The notes beneath the pieces were generated by a model. The model had not been told where the DNA came from. It saw only the letters and a program-made list of their open reading frames with translations, and searched no databases. A program made the translations under genes and the position numbers. Of a DNA stretch of 19,587 nt, positions 1-6,097 are shown piece after piece. Origin of the DNA: Fimenecus sp963624605 (GTDB taxonomy: Bacteria > Bacillota > Clostridia > Oscillospirales > Acutalibacteraceae); the NCBI GenBank assembly GCA_963624605.1, contig CAVFQD010000035.1, forward strand, positions 1-19,587, written 5' to 3'. Within the stretch, counting starts at the first letter, position 1, and every line of letters begins with the position of its first letter.

Positions 1-68
1 CCAACCTCAGATGCTGCTTCCATCTTAAACTTGTTAAGAGCTTCCTTTGCCTCGGGTACTGTAGCCAT
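1..68 (-). CDS. Alpha/beta-type small acid-soluble spore protein, N-terminal fragment
   Basis: Only the first 22 codons lie in the window; the rest runs off the left edge. They read MATVPEAKEALNKFKMEAAS and then EVG. This matches the start of alpha/beta-type SASPs, where a short leader is followed by a VPEAK-like segment, a helix of the form ALxxFKxExAxE and the region cut by the germination protease GPR. Members coat and protect DNA in the dormant spore and are degraded for amino acids at germination. The start is ATG at 68 with the ribosome binding site AAGGGGTG just upstream. The gene is divergent from the HTH gene at 315. SASP genes are normally read by sigma-G in the forespore, but I could not find a convincing sigma-G promoter here. 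The family call rests on a short stretch, so it is good but not certain. Confidence 0.8.
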   Translation of the reverse strand, partial: MATVPEAKEALNKFKMEAASEV

Positions 69-69
69 T

Positions 70-314
70 AAAAACACCCCTTTTCTTTATTTGCGTCTGC
101 AAGAATATCATTTGTCGAAATCGCCTTGATATAAATGTTAATATATGGATTATGTAAAAAAATTTCGTATTCGAGCTGAAAGGATATACAGAAAAATCAT
201 ATATTTTTTTGTTTTGAAAATTTTTTGTGAAAATTATATATGCAAATATGTTATAGCAATATTTGGGAAATCTTGTTAAAATAATAAGCGTGAAAGAAAG
301 GAAATGGTGATTAT
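70..314. other. Divergent intergenic region, AT-rich
   Basis: This 245-base spacer separates the divergent SASP and HTH genes and must carry both promoters. It is very AT-rich, with a T-rich run around 190-235. I see the ribosome binding sites at both ends (AAGGGGTG for the SASP on minus, GAAAGGAAATGG before 315 on plus), but no promoter pair good enough to call. No small gene was recognised. Confidence 0.6.
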
Positions 315-1652
315 ATGTTCAGAACTGCATCAAATGCGGAAATCGGCGAATATTTGTCGAAGCTTATTGATGAAAGAAGCGATAAATTTAAGTCGGGCAG
401 AGATTTTTGCAAACAGTATCTTNNNNNNNNNNNNNNNNNNNNNNNNNNNNNNNNNNNNNNNNNNNNNNNNNNNNNNNNNNNNNNNNNNNNNNNNNNNNNN
501 NNNNNNNNNNNNNNNNNNNNNNNNNTCCTTGAAAAAGGCGAACAGCCCGATGACGATGAAATACAGCAGCAGGCTAACAGGCTGTCGGGAATAAAATCCG
601 GTAAATACGGTATTCAGATAAAGGATTTAGGGTACTTCACAGCGCTTTTGGAAACAACATGCGAAGAGCTTTTAAGTGCCGGAAAATCAAAGCCTGCATT
701 TCCCGACAGATATTCAAATTATACCTTTGCTCACTCGACAGACAAAAAATATTGGAAAAAATATATAGACAGCGAAGATAAAATTTTTCTCAATGCCGAC
801 GAATACGGAAAAACCGTATTGGATTATGCGCTTGAGTGCGATAACTACGGGCTTATTAAGTTCCTTACGGAAAACAATTACATAACCATTGTTGACAACG
901 AGAGCACAAAGAATTACGGAATGACCTTTTTGCCCGCAAACAAGGCGATGCAATGTATTGCGAGAAACACAAACAAATTGAGCAGTGAGCTTGTGAGTGA
1001 TGATACCGTAAGAACAAACATAGTGACATTGGCAATAAAAAACAATGATAATTATTTTTTAACAAAATTGAGAGCAAGAGAAATACCCGCACTGTACCAT
1101 CTTTGTGAATATTCGGCATTTTCACAGCTTGACGATTACGAAAGCTGTGAAAACAGCAATCTGACAGCGGCAGTCGCAAAATCGGACAAGGAGGTTCTTG
1201 ATTATTTTTCAGACGCATTCAATGTTAAAACCGAACATGACGAAGCGGTATTTATATATCCGTTTTTAGGTCATCTTTTGGAAAAAATGATTGCCGAAAA
1301 GAACAAGAATACAGTATATGTTCTTAAAAGAACGCTTAATTACAACAAAAATGTTCTCAACGAATTAAGCGAAAAAATCACACAGCTTTACATTCTCTAC
1401 AAAAAATACTGTAACGATGACGACGCATTTTCGGCAGCTGTAAGATATTTTGATATGAACGGCATCGGTGTGTTTTCACTTATCGGTTCAGACCCGAGCG
1501 ACCCGTCAAAGTGCATAAAGATGAAATCTAATGTCATACATATCGGAGAAACATCGACCGACAGTGAAATAAGCAAACTCATCAACAGCATTAACCAAGT
1601 ATATTATGACATTAAAAATCAAAACAAACAGGCTCTGCTTAATGTGGATTAA
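315..1652 (+). CDS. HTH protein with ankyrin-like segment, unknown function (interrupted by N gap)
   Basis: I recognise the domains but not a named gene. Residues 1-36 (EIGEYLSKLIDERS, RDFCKQYL) and residues about 86-124 (ANRLSGIKSGKYGIQI, then a helix ending ETTCEELLSAGK) look like the two halves of an XRE/lambda-repressor-type helix-turn-helix domain. The N gap falls between them. Residues about 158-190 (NADEYGKTVLDYALECDN then LIKFLTENNY) resemble an ankyrin repeat. The rest, to 445, is soluble and mostly helical with no motif I know. The start ATG at 315 follows GAAAGGAAATGG. The reading frame is kept only if the gap really is 103 bases, or differs by a multiple of three. The zinc-ribbon membrane gene starts 17 bases after the stop, so the two probably share a transcript. 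A DNA-binding sensor is an inference. Confidence 0.65.
   Translation: MFRTASNAEIGEYLSKLIDERSDKFKSGRDFCKQYLXXXXXXXXXXXXXXXXXXXXXXXXXXXXXXXXXXXLEKGEQPDDDEIQQQANRLSGIKSGKYGIQIKDLGYFTALLETTCEELLSAGKSKPAFPDRYSNYTFAHSTDKKYWKKYIDSEDKIFLNADEYGKTVLDYALECDNYGLIKFLTENNYITIVDNESTKNYGMTFLPANKAMQCIARNTNKLSSELVSDDTVRTNIVTLAIKNNDNYFLTKLRAREIPALYHLCEYSAFSQLDDYESCENSNLTAAVAKSDKEVLDYFSDAFNVKTEHDEAVFIYPFLGHLLEKMIAEKNKNTVYVLKRTLNYNKNVLNELSEKITQLYILYKKYCNDDDAFSAAVRYFDMNGIGVFSLIGSDPSDPSKCIKMKSNVIHIGETSTDSEISKLINSINQVYYDIKNQNKQALLNVD
423..525. other. Assembly gap (103 N)
   Basis: This is a run of 103 undetermined bases inside the HTH/ankyrin gene. The flanks read in the same frame across it (36 codons before, then LEKGEQPDDD), so the gap size is probably close to real. 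The missing part should encode the middle of the HTH domain. It marks the source as a draft scaffold. Confidence 0.98.
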
Positions 1653-1669
1653 AAACGAGGAGGAGTTAT

Positions 1670-2065
1670 ATGTATTGTAAAAATTGCGGCACCGAAATCA
1701 GAGAGGATGCAAAATTCTGCGATAATTGCGGAAAAAGTATAAACGATCTTGAGGAAAATATTCCGAACTATCAGAATCAGAGTATACAGCCCCCTGCCCT
1801 TGATTATTCCGGTTCTTTTTTAATGTGGCTTGTCGGTTTTTTTATACCGATTGTCGGACTGATTCTTTACCTTTGTATGAGGCATGACGAACCCGGAAAA
1901 GCCCGTTCTGCCGGTAAAGGTGCCTTAACGGCATTCATACTTCATCTTGTTCTTGTTGCATTATACTTATTTGCAGTTTTTGTATTTGGGTTTTATGCAG
2001 TCAGCAGCACCGAAGGTGTTGTTTCCGAAGCCGTTGATGTTATAAGCTCGTCAATTTATGTATGA
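1670..2065 (+). CDS. Zinc-ribbon membrane protein of unknown function
   Basis: A 131-residue protein with an N-terminal zinc ribbon: C3-x2-C6 in MYCKNCGTEI and C17-x2-C20 in FCDNCGKS. A linker rich in N, Q and P (about 23-47) leads to two hydrophobic segments at about 48-70 and 85-111, joined by a short charged loop (RHDEPGKARSAGKG). This layout is common among small zinc-ribbon plus two-helix membrane proteins of Firmicutes, most of which have no known role. The start ATG follows GAGGAGGAG, a strong ribosome binding site, 17 bases after the HTH/ankyrin stop, so the two are probably co-transcribed. The zinc ribbon should face the cytoplasm. Whether it works with the upstream HTH protein is inference from spacing alone. 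Confidence 0.75.
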   Translation: MYCKNCGTEIREDAKFCDNCGKSINDLEENIPNYQNQSIQPPALDYSGSFLMWLVGFFIPIVGLILYLCMRHDEPGKARSAGKGALTAFILHLVLVALYLFAVFVFGFYAVSSTEGVVSEAVDVISSSIYV

Positions 2066-2095
2066 TATTCATAAAATTTTATAAGGCTTAAAAAT

Positions 2096-2163
2096 AAAAT
2101 CACCTGTAACCAAGTATTTTAATCGTAAATATACTGATTATATACTCTGTTACAGGTGATTTT
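2096..2163 (+). promoter_or_regulatory. 15-bp perfect inverted repeat covering the ZIP transporter ribosome binding site
   Basis: The left arm 2096-2110 (AAAATCACCTGTAAC) and right arm 2149-2163 (GTTACAGGTGATTTT) are perfect reverse complements around a 38-base loop. The right arm contains the likely Shine-Dalgarno AGGTGA (2154-2159), five bases before the ATG at 2165. In a transcript entering from the zinc-ribbon gene, the ribosome binding site would therefore be paired with its own complement. The right arm also ends in five T residues, so weak termination of the upstream transcript is an alternative. A start site inside the loop would leave out the left arm; TATACT at 2141-2146 is a possible but weak -10 for that. 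Confidence 0.6.
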
Positions 2164-2164
2164 T

Positions 2165-2911
2165 ATGTTCAAGTCGTTTCTTTCGATGCTTTTGCCGTTT
2201 TTCGGAACAACAATCGGCTCGTTATCTGTATTTTTTATAAACGGAAAAATAAACAGAATATTCAATAGGATAATCCTCGGATTTTCGGGCGGAATAATGC
2301 TTGCCGCAAGCATATGGAGCCTTATTTTGCCGTCCGTGGAGCAATCGGCTCATTTGAATAAAATGTCGTTTATACCTGCCGTTACGGGAATAGCAGTCGG
2401 TATTGCATATTTGATATTTACGGATAAGATAATTAAAAAATCGAAAGGAAAAGCCGACAAAAGCAGTCTGTTGGTTTTTGCGGTTACGCTTCACAACATC
2501 CCGGAGGGAATGGCTGTGGGCGTAATTTTTTCTGCGCTGTGGGCAGGAAGCCCCAATGTAACATTTGCCTCGGCATTGGCACTGTCCGTCGGAATAGCGA
2601 TACAGAACATACCGGAGGGTGCAGTTGTTTCCCTGCCGTCAAGAGCAAAGGGAAATTCAAAACATAAAGCCTTTTTGGCAGGTATTTTATCGGGAATTGT
2701 CGAACCCATAGGCGCATTGCTTACCGTACTTATGTCAAGCGCCGTTAATGCGGTTTTGCCGTATCTGCTTTCCTTTGCGGCAGGCGCAATGATCTATGTT
2801 ACTGTAAACGAGCTTATTCCCGAAGCAAAAGACAATAAAAATGACTGTATATGTGTTGTATCGTTTGCCAGCGGATTTTTAATTATGATGATATTGGATA
2901 TTGTTATGTAA
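2165..2911 (+). CDS. ZIP-family metal cation transporter
   Basis: A 248-residue integral membrane protein of the ZIP family, closest in form to bacterial GufA/ZupT-type members, which carry zinc or other divalent metals into the cytoplasm. Signature residues are visible: HNIPEG at 110-115 in one transmembrane helix, QNIPEG at 147-152 in the next, and VEPIGA at 179-184, which together form the metal path. A variable loop rich in K and S (about 87-101) precedes the first signature. The second signature begins with Q, where E. coli ZupT has H. ATG at 2165 is chosen over an in-frame GTG at 2156 because AGGTGA lies five bases before the ATG and overlaps the GTG. The metal cannot be told from sequence. 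The hairpin over its ribosome binding site hints at control of translation or readthrough. A convergent terminator follows. Confidence 0.88.
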   Translation: MFKSFLSMLLPFFGTTIGSLSVFFINGKINRIFNRIILGFSGGIMLAASIWSLILPSVEQSAHLNKMSFIPAVTGIAVGIAYLIFTDKIIKKSKGKADKSSLLVFAVTLHNIPEGMAVGVIFSALWAGSPNVTFASALALSVGIAIQNIPEGAVVSLPSRAKGNSKHKAFLAGILSGIVEPIGALLTVLMSSAVNAVLPYLLSFAAGAMIYVTVNELIPEAKDNKNDCICVVSFASGFLIMMILDIVM

Positions 2912-2935
2912 AAAAGCCGTAGAAAACTACGGCTT
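2911..2935 (-). terminator. Rho-independent terminator of alaA, between convergent genes
   Basis: A perfect 9-bp stem (AAGCCGTAG at 2914-2922, CTACGGCTT at 2927-2935) closes a four-base loop. Read on the minus strand it is followed by a run of T (the A run at 2911-2915 on plus), so it fits the end of alaA. On the plus strand no T run follows beyond the stem's own TT, so it should stop the ZIP transcript less well. Confidence 0.8.
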
Positions 2936-2948
2936 CATCTAACACGGG

Positions 2949-4166
2949 TTAATACTGGGAATAAGTTTTCAGAAAATCATCAAGCTCATTTGCCGCATGG
3001 GTAAGCTCTTTAACGGTCGGCAAATAGACAATTCTTGCGTGATCGGGAGTCGGATAATTAAACGCCGTACCCTGAACCAGTAAAATTTTCTTCTTTTTAA
3101 GGAAATCAAGGACAAGCTGTTCGTCGTCATTGATATGAAATTTCTTAATATCAAACTTCGGGAAAATGTAGAACGCCGCTTTGGGCTTTACAACGCTTAC
3201 GCCGTCAATCGCCGAAAGAGCGTTATAAATACATTCTCTCTGCTCGTAAATTCTTCCGCCGGGCTTTAACAGAGCGTCAACGCTCTGATAGCCGCCGAGA
3301 GCTGTTTGGATAATCTGTTGCGACGGCACATTTGAGCACAATCGCATTGATGAAAGAAGATTAAGGCCTTCGATGTACCCCTTAATTCTCGACTTATCCC
3401 CGCTGATAACCATCCAACCGCATCTAAAGCCGGCAATACGATGAGATTTCGAGAGACCGTTAAATGTAATGCAGGGAATATCAGGAGCGAGAGACGCTAT
3501 TGAAATATGCTTGAGGCCGTCCATAACAAGTCTGTCATATATTTCATCTGAATAAATAATCAAGCCGTGCTGTCTTGCGACCTCGGCAATTTCAAGCAAA
3601 ATTTCCTTTGAATAAAGCGCACCCGTGGGGTTGTTGGGGTTGATTATAACAATACCCTTTGTTTTATCGGTAATTTTATTCTTAATGTCCTCAATGTCGG
3701 GATTCCACTCATTCTGTTCATCGCACATATAGTGAACGGGAGTACCGCCCGCAAGCGAAACGGAAGCAGTCCAAAGCGGATAATCAGGCGCAGGAACTAA
3801 GATTTCGTCACCGTTGTCGAGAAGTCCCTGCATAGCCATTGTGATGAGCTCGCTCGCTCCGTTTCCGGTATATATGTCGTTTATATCCACATTGGGAATT
3901 TCCTTAATCTGGCAATACTGCATTATCGCTTTTCTTGCAGAGAAAATGCCCTTTGAGTCCGAATAACCCTCGGAATCACGAAGGTTAAAAATCATATCTC
4001 TGATAATTTCATCCGGAGCGGTAAAATTGAACGGAGCCGGATTACCGATGTTAAGCTTTAATACCTTAACGCCGTTTTCGGTCATTCTGTTCGCCTCGTC
4101 CATAATCGGACCTCTTATATCGTAACAAACATGGTCAAGCTTGTGTGATTTTTCAAAATTACGCAT
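2949..4166 (-). CDS. alaA: Glutamate-pyruvate aminotransferase AlaA
   Basis: A 405-residue class I/II aminotransferase using pyridoxal phosphate. It makes alanine from pyruvate and glutamate in the cytoplasm. The N-terminus (EKSHKLDHVCYDIRGP, then KVLKLNIGNPAPF) and the segment GYSDSKGIFSARKAIMQ closely follow E. coli AlaA as I remember it, and the length is the same. Catalytic features are INPNNPTG at 175-182 with N179, D207 and Y210 in YSDEIYDR, and the Schiff-base lysine K240 in GLSKSHRIAGFRCGW. The start ATG at 4166 has AAGGA upstream and MRNFEKS matches the family N-terminus. It is monocistronic, with its own promoter at 4198-4225 and terminator at 2911-2935. The exact amino-acid preference is inferred from similarity. 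Confidence 0.9.
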   Translation of the reverse strand: MRNFEKSHKLDHVCYDIRGPIMDEANRMTENGVKVLKLNIGNPAPFNFTAPDEIIRDMIFNLRDSEGYSDSKGIFSARKAIMQYCQIKEIPNVDINDIYTGNGASELITMAMQGLLDNGDEILVPAPDYPLWTASVSLAGGTPVHYMCDEQNEWNPDIEDIKNKITDKTKGIVIINPNNPTGALYSKEILLEIAEVARQHGLIIYSDEIYDRLVMDGLKHISIASLAPDIPCITFNGLSKSHRIAGFRCGWMVISGDKSRIKGYIEGLNLLSSMRLCSNVPSQQIIQTALGGYQSVDALLKPGGRIYEQRECIYNALSAIDGVSVVKPKAAFYIFPKFDIKKFHINDDEQLVLDFLKKKKILLVQGTAFNYPTPDHARIVYLPTVKELTHAANELDDFLKTYSQY

Positions 4167-4197
4167 ATCATCATTCCTTAATTTTTTGTTTTAAAAT

Positions 4198-4225
4198 ATT
4201 ATATCACTCCTGTCAAGTAAATCAA
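4198..4225 (-). promoter_or_regulatory. Sigma-A-type promoter of alaA
   Basis: On the minus strand TTGATT (4220-4225) and a perfect TATAAT (4198-4203) are separated by 16 bases. This would start transcription about 25 bases before the alaA ATG and just beyond the terminator of the spoVM operon. The -10 is excellent and the -35 fair. Confidence 0.6.
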
Positions 4226-4240
4226 TATCAAATAAGCAAT

Positions 4241-4262
4241 AAAAAGCGGCGCCGAAGCGCCG
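4241..4262 (-). terminator. Terminator after spoVM, UUCG tetraloop
   Basis: On the minus strand the 6-bp stem CGGCGC/GCGCCG closes a TTCG loop (a cUUCGg tetraloop in RNA, known to be very stable) and is followed by C and five T residues. It lies 8 bases after the spoVM stop and should end the whole yicC-spoVM operon. Confidence 0.88.
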
Positions 4263-4270
4263 TTTATGTA

Positions 4271-4357
4271 TTAAATTTTACTTTTCTTTTTAATTCCGAA
4301 CATCACTCTCAATATAGATCCTAAAACCTTGGGATTGTCAAATACGATAATTTTCAT
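4271..4357 (-). CDS. spoVM: Stage V sporulation protein SpoVM (28 aa)
   Basis: The product reads MKIIVFDNPKVLGSILRVMF, then GIKKKSKI. It aligns without gaps to B. subtilis SpoVM (MKFYTIKLPKFLGGIVRAML, then GSFRKD), keeping K2, P9, K10, L12-G13, I15, R17, M19, G21 and a basic tail. SpoVM is an amphipathic helix that sits on the convex outer forespore membrane and anchors the coat ATPase SpoIVA. P9 and R17 are among the residues studied in B. subtilis. The start ATG at 4357 follows a perfect AGGAGG (4366-4371). Position confirms it: B. subtilis has the order rsgA, rpe, thiN, spoVM. The upstream small gene ends inside this ribosome binding site, so translation is probably coupled. D7 and N8, before the proline, are more polar than in B. 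subtilis. It is easily missed by gene callers because of its length. Confidence 0.9.
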   Translation of the reverse strand: MKIIVFDNPKVLGSILRVMFGIKKKSKI

Positions 4358-4369
4358 ATTGATTTCCTC

Positions 4370-4525
4370 CTAACAGCATTTACACAAAGCGGCTCCGCTT
4401 ACGGCAAGCGCAACGGAAAGAACGACTACAAGAGCCTTTGCCGGGATGATAAATGCAAGAATCAAGCCTAATCCAAAGACGAGAAAGAGTGTTCCGATAC
4501 TGATTTTCCGTCTGCGTTTACCCAT
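4370..4525 (-). CDS. Small two-helix membrane protein upstream of spoVM (51 aa, unknown function)
   Basis: I do not recognise a named family. The product starts MGKRRRKISIGTLFLVFG and ends GAALCKCC. A strongly basic N-terminus is followed by hydrophobic segments at about 9-28 and 31-48, split by PAK, so one hairpin or one long kinked span is likely. The C-terminus has three cysteines in CKCC. The start ATG at 4525 has a modest AGGCGGTG upstream. Its TAG stop (4370-4372) overlaps the AGGAGG of spoVM, which implies coupled translation. It lies 57 bases after thiN within the operon. Base composition resembles its neighbours. A membrane role in sporulation alongside SpoVM is inference from position only; the hydrophobic pattern and coupled arrangement make a real gene likely. 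Confidence 0.7.
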   Translation of the reverse strand: MGKRRRKISIGTLFLVFGLGLILAFIIPAKALVVVLSVALAVSGAALCKCC

Positions 4526-4582
4526 AAACCCACACCGCCTTTTTGTGTTCTGTTACACTATATTCAAAAGCGTAGAAAAATG

Positions 4583-5224
4583 TTAAAAGCTTTCTTTTGA
4601 AACCTCCATAACAAGCAAAGTGCCGTCGGTAACGGTTATTTTTGCTGTCGGTTCGGTAATTTCGTTGCTGACTCCCAGTGAAGCAAAAGGCGATAAGCGG
4701 TATTTGTTAAGCGGATAAAATACTCCATCAAGAGTTACCTCGGCATATGAGCCGAGTGCAAAGACGGACAGATACCTGTTGCTTTTTTGTACGCAATGTG
4801 ATTCGTCCTTTAAGGTATATATTTTATGTTTTTCATCAAGCAATATTATATTGATGCCCTTTTGCTTAAAATCACCCAAAAGGGCAAAATTAGCGAATGT
4901 GTGGTCGAGTCTACCACCGGTAGCACCGAGTACGAGGATTTCCGTAAAACCCTTTTCAACAGCCTTTTCAACTGCAAATTCGGTATCGGTACAGTCCTTT
5001 ATAGGGCTGAGAGTGATAACATCCACATCAACCTCAGGTATATCGGACGAGTCAAAATCGCCGACAATCAGGTCGGGTGTGATGCCGAGGGCAAGCAAAC
5101 GCCTGTACCCCGCGTCCGCACCGATAACATAATCGTCATAAAAGATATTCTTTTTTAGCATTTCGCCATCGTCGATTTTTGCCGCACCGACAATAACACA
5201 GCGCTTTTTGTTTACAAGTTCCAT
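4583..5224 (-). CDS. thiN: Thiamine pyrophosphokinase ThiN
   Basis: A 213-residue enzyme that transfers pyrophosphate from ATP to thiamine, giving the cofactor thiamine pyrophosphate. The family signatures are present in order: GADAGYRRLLALGITPDLIV (35-54), GDFDS (55-59), KDCTDTE (76-82), and GATGGRLDH (100-108), which hold magnesium and substrate. The C-terminal part is the beta-rich thiamine-binding domain. The length is typical. Its ATG at 5224 lies inside the end of rsgA (13-base overlap) with AAGGA upstream, so the two are translated together. In B. subtilis an rpe gene sits between rsgA and thiN; here it is absent. I see no TPP riboswitch near it, so it appears to be expressed with the housekeeping operon and to serve salvage. 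Confidence 0.92.
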   Translation of the reverse strand: MELVNKKRCVIVGAAKIDDGEMLKKNIFYDDYVIGADAGYRRLLALGITPDLIVGDFDSSDIPEVDVDVITLSPIKDCTDTEFAVEKAVEKGFTEILVLGATGGRLDHTFANFALLGDFKQKGINIILLDEKHKIYTLKDESHCVQKSNRYLSVFALGSYAEVTLDGVFYPLNKYRLSPFASLGVSNEITEPTAKITVTDGTLLVMEVSKESF

Positions 5225-6096
5225 TCTTTTATATCCTTAACCGAGTTGTAAAGCTGAACATAACTGTTATGTCTTGATTTGCTGATTTTTCCCTCGTTTA
5301 CGGCTTCAATTACCGCGCAGCCCTTGTCCGCTGTGTGAGTGCAGGACGGGGAAAATTTACACTTGTCAATATATTCGGAAAAATCCCTGAAGCAATAAGG
5401 TAATTCATCCTTCATAATAATATCGCCCTTGTCGATTTCAAAGGATGAAAAGCCCGGAGTGTCAACGACAAAGCCGCCGCACACTCTGTAAAGCTCCGCC
5501 TGCCGCGTCGTATGCCTGCCTCTGCCGAGCTTTTTGCTGATATGTGCCGTTTTAAGGTCAAGCGAGCTGTCAAGATTATTGAGAAGCGAGGTTTTACCTA
5601 CTCCGGAATTTCCGGTCAGCGCGCTGATTTTACCCTTTAACACCGCCTTAACCTCATCAACACCGCTCCCCGTCTCATTGGAAACGGCTATCGTATTAAA
5701 GCCGGCAAGGGTATAAATATCGTATATTTCACGAGCAGAAGCCAAATCGGATTTTGTGATAACGATTATAGGCTCAATATCCTTGTGCTCCGCAACCGCA
5801 ATCAGCTTGTCGATAACAAGCGTTGACGGCTTCGGTTCAACTGTGGATACAACGATAATAAGATTATCTATATTGACTACGGGAGGGCGGGTCAGCACAT
5901 TCTTACGGGGCATAATTTCGTCAATGGTGTTTTCCGCATTGTCGTTTATGCTGACCGTGACCTTATCGCCGACCAAAGGCGTGAGATTTTCCTTTCGGAA
6001 CACTCCCCTTGCCTTACATTCAAATATCTCATCGGCGGCTTCAACATAATAGAAGCCGCCGATACCTTTTATAATAGTTCCTTTAAGAGTTCTCAT
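5212..6096 (-). CDS. rsgA: Ribosome small-subunit-dependent GTPase RsgA
   Basis: A 294-residue circularly permuted GTPase that checks late 30S subunit assembly and releases maturation factors. An N-terminal OB-fold (about 1-70) precedes the G domain, whose motifs come in permuted order: G4 TKSD at 114-117, G1/P-loop GNSGVGKTS at 162-170 and G3 DTPG at 212-215. The C-terminal zinc finger uses C246, C252, H254 and C260. The first cysteine spacing is C-x5-C where I recall C-x4-C in most members, a minor variation. The start ATG at 6096 follows GGCGGAA and lies one base after the prkC stop; the 3' end overlaps thiN. In B. subtilis the homologue (CpgA) is phosphorylated by PrkC, encoded next door here too. 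Confidence 0.93.
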   Translation of the reverse strand: MRTLKGTIIKGIGGFYYVEAADEIFECKARGVFRKENLTPLVGDKVTVSINDNAENTIDEIMPRKNVLTRPPVVNIDNLIIVVSTVEPKPSTLVIDKLIAVAEHKDIEPIIVITKSDLASAREIYDIYTLAGFNTIAVSNETGSGVDEVKAVLKGKISALTGNSGVGKTSLLNNLDSSLDLKTAHISKKLGRGRHTTRQAELYRVCGGFVVDTPGFSSFEIDKGDIIMKDELPYCFRDFSEYIDKCKFSPSCTHTADKGCAVIEAVNEGKISKSRHNSYVQLYNSVKDIKEWNL

Positions 6097-6097
6097 A

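Noticed and set aside
70..200. Sigma-G promoter for the SASP gene
   Set aside because: GAATA and CATAATC or CATATAT elements are present on the minus strand, but their spacings (13 and 20 bases) do not fit the 17-18 expected.
2156..2164. GTG at 2156 as the start of the ZIP transporter
   Set aside because: The GTG overlaps the AGGTGA Shine-Dalgarno that serves the ATG at 2165 and has no site of its own.
4211..4225. TTGACA on the minus strand at 4211-4216 upstream of alaA as its -35 box
   Set aside because: It is only 7 bases from the TATAAT at 4198-4203, far too close. TTGATT at 4220-4225 gives a normal 16-base spacer.
4559..4565. GAATATA on the minus strand as a sigma-E -35 element for the small membrane gene and spoVM
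   Set aside because: No good CATACAnT-like -10 lies at the right distance, and a start there would leave almost no leader before the ATG at 4525.
4779..5158. Two open frames of over 100 codons on the plus strand across thiN, and similar long antisense frames over fmt, def, rlmN and dacF
   Set aside because: They mirror genes with clear families, lack ribosome binding sites and encode no recognisable domain.
5190..5260. A TPP riboswitch controlling thiN
   Set aside because: thiN overlaps rsgA, and no CTGAGA-type thi-box element was seen near its start on the minus strand.
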